64,000 nucleotides of DNA from Hippasteria phrygiana. Taxonomy: Eukaryota > Echinodermata > Asteroidea > Valvatida > Goniasteridae. The notes beneath the pieces are model-generated. The model was not told the origin of the DNA. It worked only from the letters and a program-made list of their open reading frames with translations, and searched no databases. The position numbers and the translations under genes were made by a program. The DNA is taken from the NCBI GenBank assembly GCA_037893225.1, contig JAZGUH010000550.1, positions 1-64,000 of the forward strand. Direction: 5' to 3'. Below, one piece after another: positions 11,374-24,500 of the stretch (position 1 is the stretch's first letter; every line of letters starts with the position of its first letter).

Positions 11374-11605
11374 TAAGAAGCCGCCGATGATTGCAACATG
11401 TAGCGCCAGATCTAAGCTATCCATACATGTCAAAATTACTGCATTTGGTTGATATTTCATGCAATTATGAATGAGTAAAGCAAGACCATACCCCAGGGAA
11501 TTTGACAGGCATGGAGCAATAAATAAAAGGTAATATGCACACAGATGTTGGCCGGAAAGAAAATAAACATTGCGAGGTTTGAATTTTCTCCACAAGTTTT
11601 AACTC
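11374..11605. repeat. Representative monomer, type m10
   Basis: Recognised by its left border: the preceding monomer ends 'agtttgaagtc' with g230 instead of c230. Otherwise it is like m1 (c69, a112, g135, 'aaaagg', c165). Copies: 27381, 38051, 40370, 42457 and 48254, with chimeric forms at 45240 and 47327. The copies at 38051, 40370, 42457 and 48254 share c216 ('ttttcccc'). Confidence 0.82.
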
Positions 11606-11837
11606 TAGGAAGCCGCCGATGATTGCAACATGTAGCGCCAGATCTAAGCTATCCATACATGTCACAATTACTGCATTTGGTTGATATTTCATGCAATTAT
11701 GAATGAGTAAAGCAAGTCCATACCCCAGGGAATTTGACATGCATGGAGCAATAAATAGAAGGTAATATGTACACAGATGTTGGCCGGAAAGAAAATAAAC
11801 ATTGCGAGGTTTGAATTTTCTCCACAAGTTTGAACTC

Positions 11838-12069
11838 TAGGAAGCCGCCGATGATTGCAACATGTAGCGCCAGATCTAAGCTATCCATACATGTCAAAAT
11901 TACTGCATTTGGTTGATATTTCATGCAATTATGAATGAGTAAAGCAAGACCATACCCCAGGGAATTTGACATGCATGGAGCAATAAATAGAAGGTAATAT
12001 GTACACAGATGTTGGCCGGAAAGAAAATAAACATTGCGAGGTTTGAATTTTCTCCACAAGTGTTAACTC
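11838..12069. repeat. Representative monomer, type m11
   Basis: Diagnostic bases: g3, c69, a112, t135, 'agaagg', t165, ending 'agtgttaac'. It occurs immediately before m4. Copies: 27845, 38515, 40602 and 42921. Confidence 0.8.
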
Positions 12070-12533
12070 TAAGAAGCCGCCGATGATTGCAACATGTAGC
12101 GCCAGATCTAAGCTATCCATACATGTCAAAATTACTGCATTTGGTTGATATTTCATGCAATTATGAATGAATGAAGCAAGTCCATACCCCAGGGAATTTG
12201 ACATGCATGGAGCAATAAATAGAAGGTAATATGTACACAGATGTTGGCCGGAAAGAAAATAAACATTGTGAGGTTTGAATTTTCTCCACAAGTTTTAACT
12301 CTAGGAAGCCGCCGATGATTGCAACATGTAGCGCCAGATCTAAGCTATACATACATGTCAAAATTACTGGATTTGGTTGATATTTCATGCAATTATGAAT
12401 GAGTAAAGCAAGTCCATACCCCAGGGAATTTGACATGCATGGAGCAATAAATAGACGGTAATATGTACACAGATGTTGGCCGGAAAGAAAATAAACATTG
12501 CGAGGTTTGAATTTTCTCCACAAGTTTGAACTC

Positions 12534-12765
12534 TAAGAAGCCGCCGATGATTGCAACATGTAGCGCCAGATCTAAGCTATCCATACATGTCAAAATTACT
12601 GAATTTGGTTGATATTTCATGCAATTATGAATGAATAAAGCAAGTACATACCCCAGGGAATTTGACATGCATGGAGCAATAAATAGAAGGTAATATGTAC
12701 ACAGATGTTGGCCGGAAAGAAAATAAACATTGCGAGGTTTGAATTTTCTCCACAAGTTTTAACTC
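12534..12765. repeat. Representative monomer, type m6
   Basis: Diagnostic bases: a3, a69, a102 ('gaataaag'), t112 with a113 ('agtacat'), t135, 'agaagg', t165, ending 'agttttaac'. A c69 variant sits at 4878, 13926, 17870 and 29933. It opens the recurring core cassette (m6-m5-m13-m7-m1-m2-m3 and so on). Confidence 0.85.
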
Positions 12766-14389
12766 TAGGAAGCCGCCGATGATTGCAACATGTAGCGCCA
12801 GATCTAAGCTATACATACATGTCAAAATTACTGGATTTGGTTGATATTTCATGCAATTATGAATGAGTAAAGCAAGTCCATACCCCAGGGAATTTGACAT
12901 GCATGGAGCAATAAATAGACGGTAATATGTACACAGATGTTGGCCGGAAAGAAAATAAACATTGCGAGGTTTGAATTTTCTCCACAAGTTTGAACTCTAA
13001 GAAGCCGCCGATGATTGCAACATGTAGCGCCAGATCTAAGATATCCATACATATCAAAATTACTGCATTTGGTTGATATTTCATGCAATTATGAATGAGT
13101 AAAGCAAGTCCATACCCCAGGGAATTTGACAGGCATGGAGCAATAAATAGAAGGTAATATGCACACAGATGTTGGCCGGAAAGAAAATAAACATTGCGAG
13201 GTTTGAATTTTCTCCACAAGTTTTAACTCTAGGAAGCCGCCGATGATTGCAACATGTAGCGCCAGATCTAAGCTATCCATACATGTCACAATTACTGCAT
13301 TTGGTTGATATTTCATGCAATTATGAATGAGTAAAGCAAGTCCATACCCCAGGGAATTTGACATGCATGGAGCAATAAATAGACGGTAATATGTACACAG
13401 ATGTTGGCCGGAAAGAAAATAAACATTGCGAGGTTTGAATTTTCTCCACAAGTTTGAACTCTAAGAAGCCGCCGATGATTGCAACATGTAGCGCCAGATC
13501 TAAGCTATCCATACATGTCAAAATTACTGCATTTGGTTGATATTTCATGCAATTATGAATGAGTAAAGCAAGACCATACCCCAGGGAATTTGACAGGCAT
13601 GGAGCAATAAATAAAAGGTAATATGCACACAGATGTTGGCCGGAAAGAAAATAAACATTGCGAGGTTTGAATTTTCTCCACAAGTTTTAACTCTAGGAAG
13701 CCGCCGATGATTGCAACATGTAGCGCCAGATCTAAGCTATCCATACATGTCAAAATTACTGAATTTGGTTGATATTTCATGCAATTATGAATGAGTAAAG
13801 CAAGTCCATACCCCAGGGAATTTGACATGCATGGAGCAATAAATAGACAGTAACATGTACACAGATGTTGGCCGGAAAGAAAATAAACATTGCGAGGTTT
13901 GAATTTTCTCCACAAGTTTGAACTCTAAGAAGCCGCCGATGATTGCAACATGTAGCGCCAGATCTAAGCTATCCATACATGTCAAAATTACTGCATTTGG
14001 TTGATATTTCATGCAATTATGAATGAATAAAGCAAGTACATACCCCAGGGAATTTGACATGCATGGAGCAATAAATAGAAGGTAATATGTACACAGATGT
14101 TGGCCGGAAAGAAAATAAACATTGCGAGGTTTGAATTTTCTCCACAAGTTTTAACTCTAGGAAGCCGCCGATGATTGCAACATGTAGCGCCAGATCTAAG
14201 CTATACATACATGTCAAAATTACTGGATTTGGTTGATATTTCATGCAATTATGAATGAGTAAAGCAAGTCCATACCCCAGGGAATTTGACATGCATGGAG
14301 CAATAAATAGACGGTAATATGTACACAGATGTTGGCCGGAAAGAAAATAAACATTGCGAGGTTTGAATTTTCTCCACAAGTTTGAACTC

Positions 14390-14621
14390 TAAGAAGCCGC
14401 CGATGATTGCAACATGTAGCGCCAGATCTAAGCTATCCATACATGTCAAAATTACTGCATTTGGTTGATATTTCATGCAATTATGAATGAGTAAAGCAAG
14501 ACCATACCCCAGGGAATTTGACAGGCATGGAGCAATAAATAGAAGGTAATATGCACACAGATGTTGGCCGGAAAGAAAATAAACATTGCGAGGTTTGAAT
14601 TTTCTCCACAAGTTTTAACTC
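14390..14621. repeat. Representative monomer, type m13
   Basis: Diagnostic bases: a3, c69, a112, g135, 'agaagg' with c165. It lies between m5 and m7. A derived form with a44 ('gatatcc') and t112 occupies this slot at 12998, 16942 and 29005. Confidence 0.82.
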
Positions 14622-16245
14622 TAGGAAGCCGCCGATGATTGCAACATGTAGCGCCAGATCTAAGCTATCCATACATGTCACAATTACTGCATTTGGTTGA
14701 TATTTCATGCAATTATGAATGAGTAAAGCAAGTCCATACCCCAGGGAATTTGACATGCATGGAGCAATAAATAGACGGTAATATGTACACAGATGTTGGC
14801 CGGAAAGAAAATAAACATTGCGAGGTTTGAATTTTCTCCACAAGTTTGAACTCTAAGAAGCCGCCGATGATTGCAACATGTAGCGCCAGATCTAAGCTAT
14901 CCATACATGTCAAAATTACTGCATTTGGTTGATATTTCATGCAATTATGAATGAGTAAAGCAAGACCATACCCCAGGGAATTTGACAGGCATGGAGCAAT
15001 AAATAAAAGGTAATATGCACACAGATGTTGGCCGGAAAGAAAATAAACATTGCGAGGTTTGAATTTTCTCCACAAGTTTTAACTCTAGGAAGCCGCCGAT
15101 GATTGCAACATGTAGCGCCAGATCTAAGCTATCCATACATGTCAAAATTACTGAATTTGGTTGATATTTCATGCAATTATGAATGAGTAAAGCAAGTCCA
15201 TACCCCAGGGAATTTGACATGCATGGAGCAATAAATAGACAGTAACATGTACACAGATGTTGGCCGGAAAGAAAATAAACATTGCGAGGTTTGAATTTTC
15301 TCCACAAGTTTGAACTCTAAGAAGCCGCCGATGATTGCAACATGTAGCGCCAGATCTAAGCTATCCATACATGTCAAAATTACTGCATTTGGTTGATATT
15401 TCACGCAATTATGAATGAGTAAAGCAAGACCATACACCAGGGAATTTGACAGGCATGGAGCAATAAATAAAAGGTAATATGTACACAGATGTTGGCCGGA
15501 AAGAAAATAAACATTGCGAGGTTTGAATTTTCTCCACAAGTTTGAACTCTAAGAAGCCGCCGATGATTGCAACATGTAGCGCCAGATCTAAGCTATCCAT
15601 ACATGTCAAAATTACTGCATTTGGTTGATATTTCATGCAATTATGAATGAGTAAAGCAAGACCATACCTCAGGGAATTTGACAGGCATGGAGCAATAAAT
15701 AAAAGGTAATATGCACACAGATGTTGGCCGGAAAGAAAATAAACATTGCGAGGTTTGAATTTTCTCCACAAGTTTTAACTCTAGGAAGCCGCCGATGATT
15801 GCAACATGTAGCGCCAGATCTAAGCTATCCATACATGTCAAAATTACTGAATTTGGTTGATATTTCATGCAATTATGAATGAGTAAAGCAAGTCCATACC
15901 CCAGGGAATTTGACATGCATGGAGCAATAAATAGACAGTAACATGTACACAGATGTTGGCCGGAAAGAAAATAAACATTGCGAGGTTTGAATTTTCTCCA
16001 CAAGTTTGAACTCTAAGAAGCCGCCGATGATTGCAACATGTAGCGCCAGATCTAAGCTATCCATACATGTCAAAATTACTGCATTTGGTTGATATTTCAC
16101 GCAATTATGAATGAGTAAAGCAAGACCATACACCAGGGAATTTGACAGGCATGGAGCAATAAATAAAAGGTAATATGTACACAGATGTTGGCCAGAAAGA
16201 AAATAAACATTGCGAGGTCTGAATTTTCTCCACAAGTGTTAACTC

Positions 16246-16477
16246 TAAGAAGCCGCCGATGATTGCAACATGTAGCGCCAGATCTAAGCTATCCATACAT
16301 GTCAAAATTACTGCATTTGGTTGATATTTCATGCAATTATGAATGAATGAAGCAAGTCCATACCGCAGGGAATTTGACATGCATGGAGCAATAAATAGAC
16401 GGTAATATGTACACAGATGTTGGCCGGAAAGAAAATAAACATTGCGAGGTTTGAATTTTCTCCACAAGTTTGAACTC
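16246..16477. repeat. Chimeric m4/m5 monomer at the 17-mer duplication junction
   Basis: The left part carries m4 marks (a102, g104, g120 at 16365). The right part carries m5 marks (g153, c155 at 16398-16400, g227). The exchange therefore lies between 16366 and 16397. The intact m4 partners are at 20190 and 32253, and the m5 partner is at 12302. Confidence 0.85.
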
Positions 16478-19400
16478 TAAGAAGCCGCCGATGATTGCAA
16501 CATGTAGCGCCAGATCTAAGCTATCCATACATGTCAAAATTACTGAATTTGGTTGATATTTCATGCAATTATGAATGAATAAAGCAAGTACATACCCCAG
16601 GGAATTTGACATGCATGGAGCAATAAATAGAAGGTAATATGTACACAGATGTTGGCCGGAAAGAAAATAAACATTGCGAGGTTTGAATTTTCTCCACAAG
16701 TTTTAACTCTAGGAAGCCGCCGATGATTGCAACATGTAGCGCCAGATCTAAGCTATACATACATGTCAAAATTACTGGATTTGGTTGATATTTCATGCAA
16801 TTATGAATGAGTAAAGCAAGTCCATACCCCAGGGAATTTGACATGCATGGAGCAATAAATAGACGGTAATATGTACACAGATGTTGGCCGGAAAGAAAAT
16901 AAACATTGCGAGGTTTGAATTTTCTCCACAAGTTTGAACTCTAAGAAGCCGCCGATGATTGCAACATGTAGCGCCAGATCTAAGATATCCATACATATCA
17001 AAATTACTGCATTTGGTTGATATTTCATGCAATTATGAATGAGTAAAGCAAGTCCATACCCCAGGGAATTTGACAGGCATGGAGCAATAAATAGAAGGTA
17101 ATATGCACACAGATGTTGGCCGGAAAGAAAATAAACATTGCGAGGTTTGAATTTTCTCCACAAGTTTTAACTCTAGGAAGCCGCCGATGATTGCAACATG
17201 TAGCGCCAGATCTAAGCTATCCATACATGTCACAATTACTGCATTTGGTTGATATTTCATGCAATTATGAATGAGTAAAGCAAGTCCATACCCCAGGGAA
17301 TTTGACATGCATGGAGCAATAAATAGACGGTAATATGTACACAGATGTTGGCCGGAAAGAAAATAAACATTGCGAGGTTTGAATTTTCTCCACAAGTTTG
17401 AACTCTAAGAAGCCGCCGATGATTGCAACATGTAGCGCCAGATCTAAGCTATCCATACATGTCAAAATTACTGCATTTGGTTGATATTTCATGCAATTAT
17501 GAATGAGTAAAGCAAGACCATACCCCAGGGAATTTGACAGGCATGGAGCAATAAATAAAAGGTAATATGCACACAGATGTTGGCCGGAAAGAAAATAAAC
17601 ATTGCGAGGTTTGAATTTTCTCCACAAGTTTTAACTCTAGGAAGCCGCCGATGATTGCAACATGTAGCGCCAGATCTAAGCTATCCATACATGTCAAAAT
17701 TACTGAATTTGGTTGATATTTCATGCAATTATGAATGAGTAAAGCAAGTCCATACCCCAGGGAATTTGACATGCATGGAGCAATAAATAGACAGTAACAT
17801 GTACACAGATGTTGGCCGGAAAGAAAATAAACATTGCGAGGTTTGAATTTTCTCCACAAGTTTGAACTCTAAGAAGCCGCCGATGATTGCAACATGTAGC
17901 GCCAGATCTAAGCTATCCATACATGTCAAAATTACTGCATTTGGTTGATATTTCATGCAATTATGAATGAATAAAGCAAGTACATACCCCAGGGAATTTG
18001 ACATGCATGGAGCAATAAATAGAAGGTAATATGTACACAGATGTTGGCCGGAAAGAAAATAAACATTGCGAGGTTTGAATTTTCTCCACAAGTTTTAACT
18101 CTAGGAAGCCGCCGATGATTGCAACATGTAGCGCCAGATCTAAGCTATACATACATGTCAAAATTACTGGATTTGGTTGATATTTCATGCAATTATGAAT
18201 GAGTAAAGCAAGTCCATACCCCAGGGAATTTGACATGCATGGAGCAATAAATAGACGGTAATATGTACACAGATGTTGGCCGGAAAGAAAATAAACATTG
18301 CGAGGTTTGAATTTTCTCCACAAGTTTGAACTCTAAGAAGCCGCCGATGATTGCAACATGTAGCGCCAGATCTAAGCTATCCATACATGTCAAAATTACT
18401 GCATTTGGTTGATATTTCATGCAATTATGAATGAGTAAAGCAAGACCATACCCCAGGGAATTTGACAGGCATGGAGCAATAAATAGAAGGTAATATGCAC
18501 ACAGATGTTGGCCGGAAAGAAAATAAACATTGCGAGGTTTGAATTTTCTCCACAAGTTTTAACTCTAGGAAGCCGCCGATGATTGCAACATGTAGCGCCA
18601 GATCTAAGCTATCCATACATGTCACAATTACTGCATTTGGTTGATATTTCATGCAATTATGAATGAGTAAAGCAAGTCCATACCCCAGGGAATTTGACAT
18701 GCATGGAGCAATAAATAGACGGTAATATGTACACAGATGTTGGCCGGAAAGAAAATAAACATTGCGAGGTTTGAATTTTCTCCACAAGTTTGAACTCTAA
18801 GAAGCCGCCGATGATTGCAACATGTAGCGCCAGATCTAAGCTATCCATACATGTCAAAATTACTGCATTTGGTTGATATTTCATGCAATTATGAATGAGT
18901 AAAGCAAGACCATACCCCAGGGAATTTGACAGGCATGGAGCAATAAATAAAAGGTAATATGCACACAGATGTTGGCCGGAAAGAAAATAAACATTGCGAG
19001 GTTTGAATTTTCTCCACAAGTTTTAACTCTAGGAAGCCGCCGATGATTGCAACATGTAGCGCCAGATCTAAGCTATCCATACATGTCAAAATTACTGAAT
19101 TTGGTTGATATTTCATGCAATTATGAATGAGTAAAGCAAGTCCATACCCCAGGGAATTTGACATGCATGGAGCAATAAATAGACAGTAACATGTACACAG
19201 ATGTTGGCCGGAAAGAAAATAAACATTGCGAGGTTTGAATTTTCTCCACAAGTTTGAACTCTAAGAAGCCGCCGATGATTGCAACATGTAGCGCCAGATC
19301 TAAGCTATCCATACATGTCAAAATTACTGCATTTGGTTGATATTTCACGCAATTATGAATGAGTAAAGCAAGACCATACACCAGGGAATTTGACAGGCAT

Positions 19401-20421
19401 GGAGCAATAAATAAAAGGTAATATGTACACAGATGTTGGCCGGAAAGAAAATAAACATTGCGAGGTTTGAATTTTCTCCACAAGTTTGAACTCTAAGAAG
19501 CCGCCGATGATTGCAACATGTAGCGCCAGATCTAAGCTATCCATACATGTCAAAATTACTGCATTTGGTTGATATTTCATGCAATTATGAATGAGTAAAG
19601 CAAGACCATACCTCAGGGAATTTGACAGGCATGGAGCAATAAATAAAAGGTAATATGCACACAGATGTTGGCCGGAAAGAAAATAAACATTGCGAGGTTT
19701 GAATTTTCTCCACAAGTTTTAACTCTAGGAAGCCGCCGATGATTGCAACATGTAGCGCCAGATCTAAGCTATCCATACATGTCAAAATTACTGAATTTGG
19801 TTGATATTTCATGCAATTATGAATGAGTAAAGCAAGTCCATACCCCAGGGAATTTGACATGCATGGAGCAATAAATAGACAGTAACATGTACACAGATGT
19901 TGGCCGGAAAGAAAATAAACATTGCGAGGTTTGAATTTTCTCCACAAGTTTGAACTCTAAGAAGCCGCCGATGATTGCAACATGTAGCGCCAGATCTAAG
20001 CTATCCATACATGTCAAAATTACTGCATTTGGTTGATATTTCACGCAATTATGAATGAGTAAAGCAAGACCATACACCAGGGAATTTGACAGGCATGGAG
20101 CAATAAATAAAAGGTAATATGTACACAGATGTTGGCCAGAAAGAAAATAAACATTGCGAGGTCTGAATTTTCTCCACAAGTGTTAACTCTAAGAAGCCGC
20201 CGATGATTGCAACATGTAGCGCCAGATCTAAGCTATCCATACATGTCAAAATTACTGCATTTGGTTGATATTTCATGCAATTATGAATGAATGAAGCAAG
20301 TCCATACCGCAGGGAATTTGACATGCATGGAGCAATAAATAGAAGGTAATATGTACACAGATGTTGGCCGGAAAGAAAATAAACATTGCGAGGTTTGAAT
20401 TTTCTCCACAAGTTTTAACTC
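16478..20421. repeat. 17-mer HOR (3,944 bp), copy 2
   Basis: Matches copy 1 at offset 3,944, including the rare a at 13053/16997 ('catatc') and t120 at 15669/19613. It ends in an intact m4 (20190, g120 with 'agaagg'), unlike the chimeric end of copy 1. Confidence 0.88.
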
Positions 20422-21349
20422 TAGGAAGCCGCCGATGATTGCAACATGTAGCGCCAGATCTAAGCTATACATACATGTCAAAATTACTGGATTTGGTTGA
20501 TATTTCATGCAATTATGAATGAGTAAAGCAAGTCCATACCCCAGGGAATTTGACATGCATGGAGCAATAAATAGACGGTAATATGTACACAGATGTTGGC
20601 CGGAAAGAAAATAAACATTGCGAGGTTTGAATTTTCTCCACAAGTTTGAACTCTAAGAAGCCGCCGATGATTGCAACATGTAGCGCCAGATCTAAGCTAT
20701 CCATACATGTCAAAATTACTGAATTTGGTTGATATTTCATGCAATTATGAATGAGTAAAGCAAGTCCATACCCCAGGGAATTTGACATGCATGGAGCAAT
20801 AAATAGACAGTAACATGTACACAGATGTTGGCCGGAAAGAAAATAAACATTGCGAGGTTTGAATTTTCTCCACAAGTTTGAACTCTAAGAAGCCGCCGAT
20901 GATTGCAACATGTAGCGCCAGATCTAAGCTATCCATACATGTCAAAATTACTGCATTTGGTTGATATTTCACGCAATTATGAATGAGTAAAGCAAGACCA
21001 TACACCAGGGAATTTGACAGGCATGGAGCAATAAATAGACGGTAATATGTACACAGATGTTGGCCAGAAAGAAAATAAACATTGCGAGGTCTGAATTTTC
21101 TCCACAAGTGTTAACTCTAAGAAGCCGCCGATGATTGCAACATGTAGCGCCAGATCTAAGCTATCCATACATGTCAAAATTACTGCATTTGGTTGATATT
21201 TCATGCAATTATGAATGAATGAAGCAAGTCCATACCGCAGGGAATTTGACATGCATGGAGCAATAAATAGAAGGTAATATGTACACAGATGTTGGCCGGA
21301 AAGAAAATAAACATTGCGAGGTTTGAATTTTCTCCACAAGTTTTAACTC

Positions 21350-21580
21350 TAGGAAGCCGCCGATGATGCAACATGTAGCGCCAGATCTAAGCTATACATA
21401 CATGTCAAAATTACTGGATTTGGTTGATATTTCATGCAATTATGAATGAGTAAAGCAAGTCCATACCCCAGGGAATTTGACATGCATGGAGCAATAAATA
21501 GACGGTAATATGTACACAGATGTTGGCCGGAAAGAAAATAAACATTGCGAGGTTTGAATTTTCTCCACAAGTTTGAACTC
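21350..21580. repeat. 231-bp m5 monomer, deletion lineage 1, copy 1
   Basis: One t is missing in 'gatgattgc' (reads 'gatgatgc', near 21366). Otherwise m5. Shared with 33413, 52430 and 54285. Confidence 0.92.
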
Positions 21581-24500
21581 TAAGAAGCCGCCGATGATTG
21601 CAACATGTAGCGCCAGATCTAAGCTATCCATACATGTCAAAATTACTGAATTTGGTTGATATTTCATGCAATTATGAATGAATAAAGCAAGTACATACCC
21701 CAGGGAATTTGACATGCATGGAGCAATAAATAGAAGGTAATATGTACACAGATGTTGGCCGGAAAGAAAATAAACATTGCGAGGTTTGAATTTTCTCCAC
21801 AAGTTTTAACTCTAGGAAGCCGCCGATGATTGCAACATGTAGCGCCAGATCTAAGCTATACATACATGTCAAAATTACTGGATTTGGTTGATATTTCATG
21901 CAATTATGAATGAGTAAAGCAAGTCCATACCCCAGGGAATTTGACATGCATGGAGCAATAAATAGACGGTAATATGTACACAGATGTTGGCCGGAAAGAA
22001 AATAAACATTGCGAGGTTTGAATTTTCTCCACAAGTTTGAACTCTAAGAAGCCGCCGATGATTGCAACATGTAGCGCCAGATCTAAGCTATCCATACATG
22101 TCAAAATTACTGCATTTGGTTGATATTTCATGCAATTATGAATGAGTAAAGCAAGACCATACCCCAGGGAATTTGACAGGCATGGAGCAATAAATAGAAG
22201 GTAATATGCACACAGATGTTGGCCGGAAAGAAAATAAACATTGCGAGGTTTGAATTTTCTCCACAAGTTTTAACTCTAGGAAGCCGCCGATGATTGCAAC
22301 ATGTAGCGCCAGATCTAAGCTATCCATACATGTCACAATTACTGCATTTGGTTGATATTTCATGCAATTATGAATGAGTAAAGCAAGTCCATACCCCAGG
22401 GAATTTGACATGCATGGAGCAATAAATAGACGGTAATATGTACACAGATGTTGGCCGGAAAGAAAATAAACATTGCGAGGTTTGAATTTTCTCCACAAGT
22501 TTGAACTCTAAGAAGCCGCCGATGATTGCAACATGTAGCGCCAGATCTAAGCTATCCATACATGTCAAAATTACTGCATTTGGTTGATATTTCATGCAAT
22601 TATGAATGAGTAAAGCAAGACCATACCCCAGGGAATTTGACAGGCATGGAGCAATAAATAAAAGGTAATATGCACACAGATGTTGGCCGGAAAGAAAATA
22701 AACATTGCGAGGTTTGAATTTTCTCCACAAGTTTTAACTCTAGGAAGCCGCCGATGGTTGCAACATGTAGCGCCAGATCTAAGCTATCCATACATGTCAA
22801 AATTACTGAATTTGGTTGATATTTCATGCAATTATGAATGAGTAAAGCAAGTCCATACCCCAGGGAATTTGACATGCATGGAGCAATAAATAGACAGTAA
22901 CATGTACACAGATGTTGGCCGGAAAGAAAATAAACATTGCGAGGTTTGAATTTTCTCCACAAGTTTGAACTCTAAGAAGCCGCCGATGATTGCAACATGT
23001 AGCGCCAGATCTAAGCTATCCATACATGTCAAAATTACTGCATTTGGTTGATATTTCACGCAATTATGAATGAGTAAAGCAAGACCATACACCAGGGAAT
23101 TTGACAGGCATGGAGCAATAAATAAAAGGTAATATGTACACAGATGTTGGCCGGAAAGAAAATAAACATTGCGAGGTTTGAATTTTCTACACAAGTTTGA
23201 ACTCTAGGAAGCCGCCGATGATTGCAACATGTAGCGCCAGATCTAAGCTATCCATACATGTCAAAATTACTGAATTTGGTTGATATTTCATGCAATTATG
23301 AATGAGTAAAGCAAGTCCATACCCCAGGGAATTTGACATGCATGGAGCAATAAATAGACAGTAACATGTACACAGATGTTGGCCGGAAAGAAAATAAACA
23401 TTGCGAGGTTTGAATTTTCTCCACAAGTTTGAACTCTAAGAAGCCGCCGATGATTGCAACATGTAGCGCCAGATCTAAGCTATCCATACATGTCAAAATT
23501 ACTGCATTTGGTTGATATTTCACGCAATTATGAATGAGTAAAGCAAGACCATACACCAGGGAATTTGACAGGCATGGAGCAATAAATAAAAGGTAATATG
23601 TACACAGATGTTGGCCAGAAAGAAAATAAACATTGCGAGGTCTGAATTTTCTCCACAAGTGTTAACTCTAAGAAGCCGCCGATGATTGCAACATGTAGCG
23701 CCAGATCTAAGCTATCCATACATGTCAAAATTACTGCATTTGGTTGATATTTCATGCAATTATGAATGAATGAAGCAAGTCCATACCGCAGGGAATTTGA
23801 CATGCATGGAGCAATAAATAGAAGGTAATATGTACACAGATGTTGGCCGGAAAGAAAATAAACATTGCGAGGTTTGAATTTTCTCCACAAGTTTTAACTC
23901 TAGGAAGCCGCCGATGATTGCAACATGTAGCGCCAGATCTAAGCTATACATACATGTCAAAATTACTGGATTTGGTTGATATTTCATGCAATTATGAATG
24001 AGTAAAGCAAGTCCATACCCCAGGGAATTTGACATGCATGGAGCAATAAATAGACGGTAATATGTACACAGATGTTGGCCGGAAAGAAAATAAACATTGC
24101 GAGGTTTGAATTTTCTCCACAAGTTTGAACTCTAAGAAGCCGCCGATGATTGCAACATGTAGCGCCAGATCTAAGCTATCCATACATGTCAAAATTACTG
24201 AATTTGGTTGATATTTCATGCAATTATGAATGAATAAAGCAAGTACATACCCCAGGGAATTTGACATGCATGGAGCAATAAATAGAAGGTAATATGTACA
24301 CAGATGTTGGCCGGAAAGAAAATAAACATTGCGAGGTTTGAATTTTCTCCACAAGTGTTAACTCTAAGAAGCCGCCGATGATTGCAACATGTAGCGCCAG
24401 ATCTAAGCTATCCATACATGTCAAAATTACTGCATTTGGTTGATATTTCATGCAATTATGAATGAATGAAGCAAGTCCATACCCCAGGGAATTTGACATG

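Larger units (their letters stand above)
12534..16477. repeat. 17-mer HOR (3,944 bp), copy 1
   Basis: Order: m6, m5, m13 variant (a44), m7, m1, m2, m6 (c69), m5, m13, m7, m1, m2, m3, m1 (t120 or c120 by copy), m2, m3-prime, m4 with g120. The first six and next six are related, a 1,392-bp hexamer repeated inside the 17-mer. In this copy the m1 at 15550 has t120 ('acctcag'). The last monomer is a chimera that joins to copy 2. Confidence 0.88.

Noticed and set aside
12849..13088. Additional open frames of 79 codons at 12849-13088, 16793-17032 and 28856-29095
   Set aside because: They arise only because single-base marks (a44) remove a stop in a second minus-strand frame of the same satellite. 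No coding signal.
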